64,000 nucleotides of DNA from an uncultured Bacilli bacterium (GCA_934130005.1 CAKOXD010000001.1:1-64000); one strand, 5' to 3'; shown: positions 35,243 to 45,080, counted from the first letter of the stretch. Numbers and translations are program-made. The notes: a model not told the origin generated them from the sequence alone.

Positions 35243-35692
35243 ATGAAGAAAAATTTCAAAATTATAATGACCATTATAATAACTGCTATTATTTGTACAA
35301 GTGGAACAGTATATGCTGTATCATACATGGCTAAAGATATTAAGTATAAAGATAAAACTGTAGAAGATGCTCTAAATGAATTATATAGTAATTCAAATAA
35401 TTCTATCAGTAATGAAGATTTAGCAAAAATACTAAATGAAAAAGAGTTTAAGGGAATAAGTTCTGCTAATTCAACAATGACTGTAACTAAAGGAAAATAT
35501 TATATTATTTCATATGCTAGAATAAATAGTAATAGTGAAACAACAATTACATCAGGTGCTGAAGTATTAAAGCAAAGCGATTCATTTACTGGCGGTAGTA
35601 ATTCTTTACGTATATATTTAGTAAAAGCTACTGATTCAAAAATTACATTTTCAGTAAAAACTGGGAATATTGTAACATATATCGAATTATAA
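35243..35692 (+). CDS. Secreted protein of the pilus locus with ALNELY motif
   Basis: The protein has 149 residues. A signal peptide or membrane anchor (7-27) is followed directly by KDIKYKDKTVEDALNELYS. This segment is nearly the same as one in the gene at 36212 and is echoed at the C-terminus of the pilin between them. The rest is Ser/Thr/Asn-rich and beta-strand-like, with no Cys pair. It has the same TTAAAGGAGAGAATATT leader as the pilin gene. The context points to a pilus-associated surface protein. It has no GFTLIE cleavage site, so it is not itself a classic prepilin. Confidence 0.75.
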   Translation: MKKNFKIIMTIIITAIICTSGTVYAVSYMAKDIKYKDKTVEDALNELYSNSNNSISNEDLAKILNEKEFKGISSANSTMTVTKGKYYIISYARINSNSETTITSGAEVLKQSDSFTGGSNSLRIYLVKATDSKITFSVKTGNIVTYIEL

Positions 35693-35711
35693 TCTTTAAG
35701 GAGAGAATATT

Positions 35712-36203
35712 ATGAAAAAAAGAGGTTTTACATTAATAGAACTATTAGCAGTTATAGTGATATTAGCAATTATCGCATTAATCGCAACACCAATAATATT
35801 AAACATGATAAATAATGCAAGAAAAAGTGCAGCAGTAGATAGTGCATACGGATATATAGAAGCAGTTGAATATAATAATTCAATGAATATGATAAACAAA
35901 GATAAATATCCATTAATAGAAGATGGAGAAGATATTGATATAAGTACAATAACAAATATAAATATTAAAGGAACAAAACCTGATAGTGGTAAAATATCAA
36001 TAAGTAAAAAAAGAGTAGTTAGTGCATCATTATGTATAAGTGGATATACTGTAGAATATGACTCTAAAAAAGCAGAAGCCATAGGTAAATGTAATGAAAC
36101 AAGTGATAAAATTGATTCCTCAAACGTATCATTTACTCCAAGTGATTCTAGTTGGAATGTAAATACAGTCGAAGAAGCACTTAATTATTTATATGAGAAT
36201 TAG
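35712..36203 (+). CDS. pilA: Type IV pilin (major pilin candidate)
   Basis: The protein has 163 residues. It has a short basic leader (MKKRG), the cleavage site G-FTLIE and the hydrophobic assembly helix LLAVIVILAIIALIATPII. The globular domain holds one Cys pair (SLCISG and GKCNE) that can form a disulfide. The last residues, VNTVEEALNYLYEN, repeat the VEDALNELY motif of its two neighbours. The position right after pilC and pilD, a good AAGGAGAG site and the small size make it the likely main subunit. Confidence 0.92.
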   Translation: MKKRGFTLIELLAVIVILAIIALIATPIILNMINNARKSAAVDSAYGYIEAVEYNNSMNMINKDKYPLIEDGEDIDISTITNINIKGTKPDSGKISISKKRVVSASLCISGYTVEYDSKKAEAIGKCNETSDKIDSSNVSFTPSDSSWNVNTVEEALNYLYEN

Positions 36204-36211
36204 GTGATATA

Positions 36212-36652
36212 ATGAAAAAAATAAACAAAAACTTCATATTTGGAATATTAATTGGATTATTATTAAGTACAGTCACTGTATATGCTGCAAATACTTACTT
36301 AGCAAGTAATATAAAATATAAAAACACAAACGTAGAAGATGCTTTAAATGAATTATACAGTAGTAATTGTATAAATGGATCTTTTGAGCATATATCAAAT
36401 ACACAAATTAATTATAAATTTAAATTTGTACCAAGCAAATTAATAGCAACATTTAATTTATCTGGTGGTAAAGTTATAATATTTTATTCTAAAGAATATG
36501 ATGGTACACTTCGTAGTATTTCTACATATAATCCAAGCATAATATCTGAATCTGGAATATTTATAGAAAATGATACTATTAAAAGTGAAATTTCAAATAC
36601 ATATATCACTTATAAAGAACAATATAATGTTAATTATACAATTTGCAAATAA
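36212..36652 (+). CDS. Second secreted protein of the pilus locus with ALNELY motif
   Basis: The protein has 146 residues. After a signal or anchor segment (8-26) comes SNIKYKNTNVEDALNELYSS, matching the protein at 35243. The rest is a beta-rich domain with two Cys (one after the motif, one near the C-terminus). It starts 8 bases after the pilin stop behind TAGGTGATATA. It closes the pilC-pilD-pilin operon, whose terminator follows directly. It is probably a surface partner of the pilin. Confidence 0.75.
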   Translation: MKKINKNFIFGILIGLLLSTVTVYAANTYLASNIKYKNTNVEDALNELYSSNCINGSFEHISNTQINYKFKFVPSKLIATFNLSGGKVIIFYSKEYDGTLRSISTYNPSIISESGIFIENDTIKSEISNTYITYKEQYNVNYTICK

Positions 36653-36654
36653 CA

Positions 36655-36682
36655 AAAAAGAGCTACTTATGTAACTCTTTTT
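36655..36682. terminator. Bidirectional terminator between pilus operon and rarA
   Basis: A 12-base stem with one mismatch, 36655-36666 (AAAAAGAGCTAC) with 36671-36682, has A and T runs on its sides. It serves the pilus operon and the convergent rarA gene. Confidence 0.75.
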
Positions 36683-37889
36683 ATAATATTTCATCTATTC
36701 TTTCATATATACTTTTTAAACTTCTTTCATATTTGCTTGTTTCTTTAGGTATATAATATTTTTTACCTTTTAAGTTATTTGGCAAATACTGTTGTTTTAC
36801 AATGCTATTTGGATAATCATGAGGGTATTTATAATCTGGAGAATTTGTTTTAATATGATCAGGTATATTACCAATATTACCTTTATAAATATCATTTAAA
36901 GCATTATCTAAAGCAACGTGACCACTATTTGATTTAGGAGATAAAGCCATCTCTATTATCATATCACCTAAAGGAATTCTTGCTTCTGGAAGTCCCAATC
37001 TTTCACAGGCGTTAATACATGCATCAACTTTAGGTCCAATAGATGGATTAGCAAGTCCAATATCTTCATATGCAATAACAGTCATTCTTCTATATATGAT
37101 ATCCAAATCACCAGCATCTATAAGTCTAGCTAAATAGTGAAGTGATGCATTAACATCACTACCTCTAATAGATTTTTGAAAAGCACTAATATTATCATAA
37201 TGTCCACTCTCATCATTGTCATAAAAAGATACAGGCCTATTATTAATATTTTTTATAACATCTAAAGTAATATGAAAATCGTTAGTAGAATAATAAGCAA
37301 CTTCAATTAAATTATATGCATATCTAACATCACCATTTGATAATTTAGCAATATATTCTATAACATTCTCATCAATTTTAAGATTTTCTAAATAATTTCC
37401 TTTAATAACCTTATTAATAGCTTTAATAACTTCATCATTGCTTAAAGATTTAAGTTCAAAAATTTGACATCTACTTCTAATAGCAGGATTAATTTTGTGA
37501 TATGGATTAGAGGTAGTCATACCAATTAAAGTTATTAAACCACTTTCTAAATAAGGAAGTAATAAATCTTGTTTATCTTTATTTAATCTATGAATTTCAT
37601 CCATTAAAACAACTAAACCATTATACATTTTAGCTTCTTCAATTACGATATCAAAATCTTTTTTATTATTAATAACAGCATTAAGCATCCTATATCTTAA
37701 ATTTAATTCATTTACAATAGCAAGAGCTAATGTAGTTTTACCAATACCAGGATTTCCATATAAAATCATAGAAAATATTTTTTTATTATTAACCAGATTT
37801 CTAATCACTTTATTTTCACCAATTAAATGACTTTGTCCAATAACATCATCTAATTTTTCAGGTCTTAATTTAATTGCTAAAGGTTTCAT
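36681..37889 (-). CDS. rarA: Replication-associated recombination protein A (AAA ATPase)
   Basis: RarA/MgsA acts at stalled replication forks and is related to clamp-loader subunits. The 402 residues start with RPEKLDDVIGQSHLIG and carry Walker A GNPGIGKTT, Walker B VLMDEIHRLNK, sensor 1 (IGMTTSNP) and the arginine finger block NPAIRSRCQIF. The C-terminal tetramerisation domain contains AYEDIGLANP and MALSPKSN. ATG 37889 follows AGGTGATGTT. It is divergent from the recombinase gene at 37987. Confidence 0.93.
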   Translation of the reverse strand: MKPLAIKLRPEKLDDVIGQSHLIGENKVIRNLVNNKKIFSMILYGNPGIGKTTLALAIVNELNLRYRMLNAVINNKKDFDIVIEEAKMYNGLVVLMDEIHRLNKDKQDLLLPYLESGLITLIGMTTSNPYHKINPAIRSRCQIFELKSLSNDEVIKAINKVIKGNYLENLKIDENVIEYIAKLSNGDVRYAYNLIEVAYYSTNDFHITLDVIKNINNRPVSFYDNDESGHYDNISAFQKSIRGSDVNASLHYLARLIDAGDLDIIYRRMTVIAYEDIGLANPSIGPKVDACINACERLGLPEARIPLGDMIIEMALSPKSNSGHVALDNALNDIYKGNIGNIPDHIKTNSPDYKYPHDYPNSIVKQQYLPNNLKGKKYYIPKETSKYERSLKSIYERIDEIL

Positions 37890-37986
37890 AACATCACCTA
37901 TACATATTTTAACATAATTAATAAAAAAAACATAAAAAAAGAAGCAAAAACTTTAAATATTTGATATAATTAAAAGGGTAGATAAT

Positions 37987-38850
37987 ATGGAATATATAGA
38001 AGAATATATAAAATATTTACTTATAGATAAAAAATATAGTGATAACACAATTAAATCATATAAAAATGATTTATGCGAATTATATAATTTTTATAAAAAT
38101 AAGGATATAACTAAATTAGAAAAAAAACATTTACTAAAGTTTATAGAAGATGCTAAAAAAACAAGAAATGAAAAAACAATATCCCATTTTATTACAGTAT
38201 TTAGAGGATTTTATAAATATTTAGTAATAGAAGAAGTAATAAAAGAAAGTAAAGCAGATAATTTAATACTTCCAAAGATAAAAAAAACACTTCCTAGAGT
38301 ATTATCTGTTGAAGAAGTAGATAACCTATTAAATATACCATTAAACAATAAATATGATTATAGAAATAAAGCAATGTTAGAACTTATGTATTCAACAGGA
38401 ATCAGAATAAGTGAACTAATTAATATTAAAATTCATGATTTAAATATTAATAACTGTACTTTAAAAATAATGGGTAAAGGAAATAAAGAAAGAATAATAC
38501 CAGTAGGAGATTATGCTTTAAAATATTTAACAATCTATATAGAAAACTATAGAAAAGAATTTATCAAAAAAAATACAGATTATTTATTCTTATCAACACA
38601 CGGTACATTAATGACAAGACAAGCATTTTTTAGAATTGTAAAAAAAATAGCAAAAGAGAAAAATATAAAAACAGAATTCTCACCACATACATTAAGACAT
38701 AGTTTTGCTACTCATATGTTAGAAAATGGAGCAGATTTAAGAAGTATACAAGAGTTACTTGGACACTCAAGTCTTTCAACAACACAAATATATACAAATG
38801 TATCAAATAAATTTATAAAAGAAAATTATAAAAAACACCCACATAGTTAA
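37987..38850 (+). CDS. Tyrosine recombinase XerC/XerD-type
   Basis: The 287 residues form a SAM-like N-terminal DNA-binding domain (5-85) and a tyrosine recombinase catalytic domain. The active-site set is complete: R in STGIRISEL, K in MGKGNKERIIP, HxxR in HTLRHSF, H in LGHSSL and Y in TTQIYTNV. The size and single-domain layout are those of the Xer proteins that resolve chromosome dimers at dif. No att site or mobile-element cargo is seen, so I favour a housekeeping Xer over an integrase. Confidence 0.88.
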   Translation: MEYIEEYIKYLLIDKKYSDNTIKSYKNDLCELYNFYKNKDITKLEKKHLLKFIEDAKKTRNEKTISHFITVFRGFYKYLVIEEVIKESKADNLILPKIKKTLPRVLSVEEVDNLLNIPLNNKYDYRNKAMLELMYSTGIRISELINIKIHDLNINNCTLKIMGKGNKERIIPVGDYALKYLTIYIENYRKEFIKKNTDYLFLSTHGTLMTRQAFFRIVKKIAKEKNIKTEFSPHTLRHSFATHMLENGADLRSIQELLGHSSLSTTQIYTNVSNKFIKENYKKHPHS

Positions 38851-38862
38851 AGGAGGAATAAA

Positions 38863-41391
38863 ATGGAAGAATTGTTTAATTTGAAACTAGTAGATTATAT
38901 AAAAAAAATACAATCAATGAATGAAGAAGAACTAAAAAAATTGATTTTATCTGAAAAATTTTTAAATACTTCAAATCAAATAATCAATAGTACGTTTAAT
39001 TTTCTAAATAAAGATTTAAAAAATATATTTATATTGGATAATAACTTACTATTAAAACTTTTGAAATCAATACAAACTCAAAAAATAAAATTTAATGTAA
39101 TTGATATTGAAACACAATATGAAGTTATAAAAAACATAGAACCATTTTTAAGACTAAACGATGTAGAACTTTATAATTTAATAAAATCTATGAATAAAGA
39201 TGTATATGAAAAATTTATAAATAACTTAAATAATTATATATATGATAATGATGTAACATCCAAAAATTCATTAATAGTTAATATAAATAATTTGTATAAT
39301 GATTATAAAAATGGTGAAAAAGATAGTTATTATATAAATAGTTTAAAACAAAAAATAATGAATGAATATAACATAAAAAATAATGAATTAATAAATCAAA
39401 TAACATATAATTTTTTACTTAAAAATAGAAATATATTTGAATTATATAGAATCAAGTCAGAAATAGTACTATATATATATAACAAATTTAATATTGTTGT
39501 AAGTGAAAATTTATTTAATGATGAAAATCAAAATAAATATAATATATCATTAGAATTACTTGAGATGTTAAATAATAAGCACGTTATAAAAATAATAGAA
39601 AAATTAAAGTTAATTGGAGAAGATAATGATAAAATATTTGTAACAGCAATTAAACTTTATTGTTTATTTGGTATAGATAATGCATTAAAAATATTAAATA
39701 ATAACTTTACATATTCTACAAGTAGAAGTTTAGAAAAAGCTGCTAATTTTAACTTTTTATATGAAAGACGTAATTATAGAATAAACCATCAAGATGAATT
39801 CTATAGCTATGAAACCGTTGAAAAACTAAAAAAAGCTTTACAGAATAATGAAAAAGGATTTATAAAAAAAATAAGTAGAAATGGTGATACTGTATATGTA
39901 AATTCATTATTTTTACAACTTAAAGAAGATTATACATTATATAAAAATGATGATAAAATGCTTAACTATTTAAATGAAACAATAAAAAATGAAATAAATG
40001 AAAGAGAAAAAAATGTAAAATCATTTTATACAGCAAATTATTATCAAAATAATAGTTCAAATAGGAAACCATTAACACTTGATGAATTATTCAATATATT
40101 TTCAGATTATGATTGTTTTTTAACAATTTTCGACCAAAATAAAAATGTCATAATGAATCCAAAAATTAAAGATTTATTATTAGACAATGAAAAAAAAGAT
40201 AATGATTGTTTACTTAGAATGTTTTTTAATAAACAAGTATTAGATTATAATATTGAACTTATTAATATAATCAATGAATTTGATAAGATAGATAATATAT
40301 TAAACTTATGTGGTAATAATAGAAAAACATTTAGTGAAAAAGAGCTTTTAAATATATTAGATGTACATAAAATATTGAAATTTAATCTTGAAGTAGATGA
40401 AAAAGAAATACCACTAAGTGCATTATCGAAAACTCTTATATCAAAAACACATCTAACAACAAATGAAAACGAAGCATTAAAAGAATTTAAAAAAATATTT
40501 AAAGAGAGTAGAAAAAAAGTTTCATCTACAATTCCTAAAGTAAAAGGAATAACAAAAAATAATTTTAGATATAAAGTATTAGATAAAAATGATTTAGAAT
40601 TATTAACTTGCGGAATTGATGTTGGTAGTTGTTTTAAACCAGGAGCCCCAGGAGAAGACTTTTATAAATATGCTTTAACAAGTAAATATTCCGATGTAAT
40701 AGGAATATGGGATGAAGATAATAACTTTTATATGTGTCCTATAATAAGAAATGGAAATGTTGTATATGGAAATGGAATAGATCCTGATAAAATTGATAAA
40801 GAAACATTGCCAAAAGTAATAGAAGCACTAAAAAAATGTTATTCAGAAATTATAAAAAAAAGTAATAACTCAGAAAAAATAGATTTTTGTACAGTAACAG
40901 ATTTGCATGATTATATAAAAGAAGAAGATGTATATGAAAAAATAGAAATTACCAAAGTACCTATGATAGATGAAAATTTCTATTGTGATTTAACTAAAAA
41001 TGATATGGTAAGTTATATAATAGCAGGTAATAAAACAAATATAAAAGAATATAAACCTCAAATAGAATATTTAATACCAAGGCAAAAAAATTATGTTTAT
41101 TCTAAAGAACAAATAGAAGATAAATTGATTATAGAAGAAAGAATTAATGAAATTGAATACAATAATTCTAAGATAAATAAAGAAGAATATAAAAACATAA
41201 ATATAGATGACTATATTTATGTTGTATGTAATGAAGACTGGTATATAGCACTTAGAAGTGATTTTTCATTAAAAACAGCATGTTTGTCATATGATAAAAG
41301 AGCAAAAGATGAATATCTAAGAGAATTTACTAAAATAAGATTCAACTACGAATTATACGATGCATTAGATAATAAAAAAAATAGGAGATGA
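38863..41391 (+). CDS. Large uncharacterised cytosolic protein (842 aa)
   Basis: This is the longest gene in the window. There is no signal peptide or span. Residues 1-520 are Asn/Lys/Leu-rich and probably all helical. The C-terminal third differs: a block near 578-610 reads LLTCGIDVGSCFKPGAPGED, followed by YALTSKYSDVIGIWD and YMCPIIRNGNVVYGNGID. That pattern of Cys, aromatic residues and beta strands looks like a folded catalytic or ligand-binding domain which I cannot place. AAAGGAGG precedes the ATG. It sits between xer and deoB with 12- and 4-base gaps, so it shares their transcript. Confidence 0.7.
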   Translation: MEELFNLKLVDYIKKIQSMNEEELKKLILSEKFLNTSNQIINSTFNFLNKDLKNIFILDNNLLLKLLKSIQTQKIKFNVIDIETQYEVIKNIEPFLRLNDVELYNLIKSMNKDVYEKFINNLNNYIYDNDVTSKNSLIVNINNLYNDYKNGEKDSYYINSLKQKIMNEYNIKNNELINQITYNFLLKNRNIFELYRIKSEIVLYIYNKFNIVVSENLFNDENQNKYNISLELLEMLNNKHVIKIIEKLKLIGEDNDKIFVTAIKLYCLFGIDNALKILNNNFTYSTSRSLEKAANFNFLYERRNYRINHQDEFYSYETVEKLKKALQNNEKGFIKKISRNGDTVYVNSLFLQLKEDYTLYKNDDKMLNYLNETIKNEINEREKNVKSFYTANYYQNNSSNRKPLTLDELFNIFSDYDCFLTIFDQNKNVIMNPKIKDLLLDNEKKDNDCLLRMFFNKQVLDYNIELINIINEFDKIDNILNLCGNNRKTFSEKELLNILDVHKILKFNLEVDEKEIPLSALSKTLISKTHLTTNENEALKEFKKIFKESRKKVSSTIPKVKGITKNNFRYKVLDKNDLELLTCGIDVGSCFKPGAPGEDFYKYALTSKYSDVIGIWDEDNNFYMCPIIRNGNVVYGNGIDPDKIDKETLPKVIEALKKCYSEIIKKSNNSEKIDFCTVTDLHDYIKEEDVYEKIEITKVPMIDENFYCDLTKNDMVSYIIAGNKTNIKEYKPQIEYLIPRQKNYVYSKEQIEDKLIIEERINEIEYNNSKINKEEYKNINIDDYIYVVCNEDWYIALRSDFSLKTACLSYDKRAKDEYLREFTKIRFNYELYDALDNKKNRR

Positions 41392-41395
41392 TATA

Positions 41396-42544
41396 ATGTT
41401 TAAAAGAGTATTTTTAATAGTATTAGATTCAGTAGGAATAGGAGAAAAAGAAGATTCAAAACTATATAATGATATAGGTGTAAACACATTTATGCATGCT
41501 ATAGATGGAATAGATTATACATATCCAAATTTTAGAAAAATGGGAATGTTTAATTTAACATTAGATAAAAATGAAGAAGCAATTGCATATCATTTAAAAC
41601 TAGATGAAGTAAGTAATGGAAAAGACACATTAACAGGACACTTAGAAATGATGGATGTTATAACTACTAAACCATTTAAAACATTTATGAATGGGTTTCC
41701 TGATGAAATAATAAAAAAAATAGAAGAAATAAGTGGTAGAAAAGTAATAGGAAACTGTGTAGCAAGTGGGACTGAAATAATAAAAGAACTTGGTGACAGA
41801 CAAATGAAAACAGGAGAATTAATTGTTTATACATCTGCAGATTCTGTTTTACAAATAGCTGCACATGAAGATGTAATTCCACTTGATGAATTATATAGAA
41901 TTTGTAGTGAAATAAGAGAATTTACTAAAAAAGAAGAATATAAAGTTGGTAGAATTATAGCACGTCCTTATATAGGAAGTAATGGTAACTTTACAAGAAC
42001 ACCTAATAGACATGATTATGCATTAAATCCAGCACATGAAACAGTATTAGACAAACTTAAAAAAAATAATTATGATGTAATCGCACTTGGAAAAATCGCA
42101 GATGTATTTAATAACTGTGGTATTACAAAAAGTACTAAAACAAAAGATAATTTAGATGGAATACTAAAAATAATAGAAACAGAAAAACAAGATTTTACAG
42201 GACTTTGTTTTGCTAACTTAAATGATTTTGACTCAAAATATGGTCATAGAAGAAATAAAATAGGATATGGGAATGCATTAAAAGAATTTGATAACTACCT
42301 AGATGAAATAATAAATAATTTAAAAGATGATGACTTACTTATGATAACAGCTGATCATGGAAATGATCCAACATACATAGGAACAGATCATACAAGAGAA
42401 TATACACCACTTATAATTTATTCAAAGCAATTTAAAGAACCTAAAAAATTAGATACAATAAAATGCTTTAATGTAATAGGAAATACAATACTAGATAATT
42501 TTAAAATAGAACATGAAAATAGTATTTTAGATAAATTAAAATAA
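41396..42544 (+). CDS. deoB: Phosphopentomutase
   Basis: DeoB interconverts ribose-1-phosphate and ribose-5-phosphate (and the deoxy forms), linking nucleoside breakdown with central metabolism. The 382 residues are typical of the alkaline-phosphatase superfamily enzyme. The metal Asp lies in FLIVLDSVGIG, the phosphorylated Thr in GKDTLTGHLEMM, then come TSADSVLQIAAHE and the C-terminal metal block TADHGNDPTYIGTDHTRE. An AGGAGATGATATA leader precedes the start and a terminator follows. Confidence 0.95.
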   Translation: MFKRVFLIVLDSVGIGEKEDSKLYNDIGVNTFMHAIDGIDYTYPNFRKMGMFNLTLDKNEEAIAYHLKLDEVSNGKDTLTGHLEMMDVITTKPFKTFMNGFPDEIIKKIEEISGRKVIGNCVASGTEIIKELGDRQMKTGELIVYTSADSVLQIAAHEDVIPLDELYRICSEIREFTKKEEYKVGRIIARPYIGSNGNFTRTPNRHDYALNPAHETVLDKLKKNNYDVIALGKIADVFNNCGITKSTKTKDNLDGILKIIETEKQDFTGLCFANLNDFDSKYGHRRNKIGYGNALKEFDNYLDEIINNLKDDDLLMITADHGNDPTYIGTDHTREYTPLIIYSKQFKEPKKLDTIKCFNVIGNTILDNFKIEHENSILDKLK

Positions 42545-42566
42545 AAGACTAATTATAGTCTTTTTT
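42543..42566 (+). terminator. Intrinsic terminator after deoB
   Basis: AAAAGACTA (42543-42551) pairs with TAGTCTTTT (42556-42564) around ATTA, followed by T. Confidence 0.8.
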
Positions 42567-42610
42567 GTTACATATAACTATCTATTTCATATTATAAAAT
42601 AGGTGATTTT

Positions 42611-43042
42611 ATGAAAGAAATAGATATATTAAATGAATATATGTGTAATTTGAAAGTTTTCAATAATAATTTATATAATTTACATTTCAATGTTGTAGGA
42701 GAAAGCTTTATGGGATTGCATAAAAAATTAGAAGAATATTATAATAATATTGCTATAATGTACGATGATATAGCTGAATCAATTAAAATAATAGGAGGAT
42801 ATCCAATAACATCATTAAAAAAAATAGAAGAAATATCAAGTATAAAATCAATGATTAGTCAAGATTATAATAGCAATCAAATACTAGAAATATTAGATAA
42901 TGATATGTCTTTTTTAACAGAATATACAAAAGATTTAATAAACTATTTTAAAGATAAAAATGATTATATAACAAACATTTTAAACAATAATTTAATGTTC
43001 TTTACAAAAAATCTTTGGATGATTAAATCTAGCTTAAAATAA
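42611..43042 (+). CDS. dps: Dps/ferritin-like DNA-protection protein
   Basis: The protein has 143 residues and is all-helical. The ferroxidase-type motif of Dps is recognisable as NLYNLHFNVVGESFMGLHKKLEEYY, here quoted in part: the His of LHFNVVG and the His of GLHKKLEE line up with the inter-subunit iron site. YDDIAESIKIIGGYP follows, where Asp replaces nothing essential. Dps forms dodecamers that store iron and remove peroxide. The gene has its own AGGTGATTTT site and stands alone. The call is good, though ferroxidase residues are less perfect than in Bacillus Dps. Confidence 0.8.
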   Translation: MKEIDILNEYMCNLKVFNNNLYNLHFNVVGESFMGLHKKLEEYYNNIAIMYDDIAESIKIIGGYPITSLKKIEEISSIKSMISQDYNSNQILEILDNDMSFLTEYTKDLINYFKDKNDYITNILNNNLMFFTKNLWMIKSSLK

Positions 43043-43098
43043 TATTGATTTTTTTTCTAAATATTGTATAATTACTATGATAGTAGGTGTATACATAT

Positions 43099-44232
43099 AT
43101 GAAAAAAATAAAAACAATTTTAATTTTAATATTTATAATTTTAATTATATTAATATCTTTATTATTTATATATAATAAAAATAATAAATTAATATATAAA
43201 GAAGAAATAACTATTAATGTTGGTGATAAACTACCTAGTATAAATGATTATGTAGATAAAAAAGACTTAGATAAAGTTAAAAACATAAATATAAATTTTA
43301 AAGATATAAATATAGAACAAAATAAAATATATTATTCAGGAATATACAATGGATCATTTAGTTTTAATAATAAAATATATAACGTTAAATTAAATGTACT
43401 AGATAATATATCTCCTACAATAGAAAATCTAAAAGATATAACTATATATGAAGGTGAAAAAATAGACTTAATGAAAGATATTAAAGTAACAGATAATAGT
43501 CATGAACAAATAGATATACAAATAGATGGAACTTATAATATTTCAAAAAAAGGTGAGTATAATTTAAAATATATAGCAACTGATAAGAGTAAAAATAAAA
43601 CTATTAAAGAATTTAAACTTATAGTTAAAGAAAAAATAAAAAATAATACAAATTCCAATATTACAAGAGAGATAGGAAAAACAAAAGAAGGATATAAAAT
43701 AGAACAAAAAAATGGAATATATTATATAAATGGAATATTAATAGCAAACAAAACTTATAATCTTCCAAGTAACTATAATCCAGGAGCTCTTTTAAATACT
43801 TTTACAAGTAATTTTAATAAAATGAAAAATGACGCTAAAAATAATAATATTAATTTATATATTAGAAGTGGTTTTAGATCATATAATACCCAAGTGTCTT
43901 TATATAATAATTATGTAAAAAGAGATGGTAAAGCAGCAGCAGATACATATTCAGCACGAGCAGGTCATTCAGAACACCAAACTGGTCTTGCAGCTGATAT
44001 TAATAGTTTAGATCAATCATTTATAAACACTAAAGAAGGAAAATGGTTAAATGATAATTGCTATAAATATGGTTTTATCATAAGATATCCTAAAGGAAAA
44101 GAATCAATTACAGGTTATATCTATGAACCATGGCATATAAGATATGTAGGAACAGATATATCAAGTAAACTATATAATAATGGTAATTGGATAACATTAG
44201 AAGAATATTTAGGAATAGATAGTAAATATTAA
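43099..44232 (+). CDS. Membrane-anchored VanY-type D,D-carboxypeptidase with Ig-like domain
   Basis: The protein has 377 residues. An N-terminal anchor (3-28) is followed by a surface-type domain. Around 110-185 it ends in an Ig/DUF5011-like repeat (DNISPTIENLKDITIYEGE to IKEFKLIVK). The catalytic VanY/M15 domain (about 225-377) has RSGFRSYNTQ, the zinc block GHSEHQTGLAADI and EPWHIRYVG. It cleaves the last D-Ala from peptidoglycan peptides outside the membrane. ATG 43099 has TAGGTG in front. An in-frame GTG at 43087 is part of that site. Confidence 0.9.
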   Translation: MKKIKTILILIFIILIILISLLFIYNKNNKLIYKEEITINVGDKLPSINDYVDKKDLDKVKNININFKDINIEQNKIYYSGIYNGSFSFNNKIYNVKLNVLDNISPTIENLKDITIYEGEKIDLMKDIKVTDNSHEQIDIQIDGTYNISKKGEYNLKYIATDKSKNKTIKEFKLIVKEKIKNNTNSNITREIGKTKEGYKIEQKNGIYYINGILIANKTYNLPSNYNPGALLNTFTSNFNKMKNDAKNNNINLYIRSGFRSYNTQVSLYNNYVKRDGKAAADTYSARAGHSEHQTGLAADINSLDQSFINTKEGKWLNDNCYKYGFIIRYPKGKESITGYIYEPWHIRYVGTDISSKLYNNGNWITLEEYLGIDSKY

Positions 44233-44233
44233 A

Positions 44234-44262
44234 AAATAAAAGTTTATTCTTTTATTTTTTTT
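44234..44262 (+). terminator. Intrinsic terminator after the VanY-type gene
   Basis: AAATAAAAG (44234-44242) pairs with CTTTTATTT (44249-44257), followed by T. Confidence 0.65.
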
Positions 44263-44285
44263 CATATAGTTAAATAGGTGATTTT

Positions 44286-45029
44286 ATGAATTCTACTTTC
44301 ATTTCTTTTTTACTTACTATAATAGCAGGTCTTTCTACATTAATAGGAAGCATAGTAATATTTATAAAAAATAATAATAAAGAAAAAATAATAATATCTT
44401 CTTTAGCATTTGCATCATCTGTAATGTTTTTTATTTCAATAACTGATCTTATTCCAGAATCCTATAACATGTTTAAAAATACCTTTAAAACATTTCCACT
44501 TATAATGATTATTTTAATTAATATTAACATTGGAATAATACTGTCATTTTATATAAAAAAATATATACCTGAAAAAGAGGATAATTTATATAAAGTAGGA
44601 TTAATATCAATGCTTGCTATTATAATACATAATATACCAGAAGGTATGGCAACCTTTATGGCAAGTAACACAAATATAAACCTTGGAATATCACTTACAA
44701 TAGCTATAGCACTTCATAATATACCAGAAGGTATAAGTATAGCTGTACCTATATATTATTCAACAAACAGCAAAACAAAAGCAATTTTGTATACATTTAT
44801 ATCAGGACTATCAGAAGTATTCGGAGCACTAATAACATACCTATTTTTAAAACCATTTATAAATGATTTTACTATGGGAATATTATTTTCTTTAATAGCT
44901 GGCATAATGATGCATATATCAATATTTGAACTTTTAAAAACATCATTAAGTTATAATAAAAAAAATATAGTAAAAATCTCATTTTTATTTGGAACTATAT
45001 TTGTTATATTAAGTAAATTTATATTTTAA
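44286..45029 (+). CDS. zupT: ZIP family metal transporter ZupT
   Basis: The 247 residues contain eight spans. The two metal-binding histidine motifs of the ZIP family are in the fourth and fifth spans: IIHNIPEGMATF and ALHNIPEGISIA. ZupT imports zinc and other divalent metals. The loop between spans three and four is short and lacks a His-rich run. It is monocistronic, with its own terminator. Confidence 0.93.
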   Translation: MNSTFISFLLTIIAGLSTLIGSIVIFIKNNNKEKIIISSLAFASSVMFFISITDLIPESYNMFKNTFKTFPLIMIILININIGIILSFYIKKYIPEKEDNLYKVGLISMLAIIIHNIPEGMATFMASNTNINLGISLTIAIALHNIPEGISIAVPIYYSTNSKTKAILYTFISGLSEVFGALITYLFLKPFINDFTMGILFSLIAGIMMHISIFELLKTSLSYNKKNIVKISFLFGTIFVILSKFIF

Positions 45030-45046
45030 TTAAAATAGGGTACAAT

Positions 45047-45070
45047 AAAAAGAGATTTATATCTCTTTTT
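45047..45070. terminator. Bidirectional terminator after zupT
   Basis: A perfect 10-bp stem, AAAAAGAGAT (45047-45056) with ATCTCTTTTT (45061-45070), loop TTAT. It serves zupT and the convergent small gene at 45081-45269. Confidence 0.85.
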
Positions 45071-45080
45071 ACTTGGGTTA

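Noticed and set aside
37987..38850. Tyrosine recombinase as integrase of a mobile island
   Set aside because: Xer-like size, flanked by housekeeping genes, no attachment repeats or tRNA target seen.
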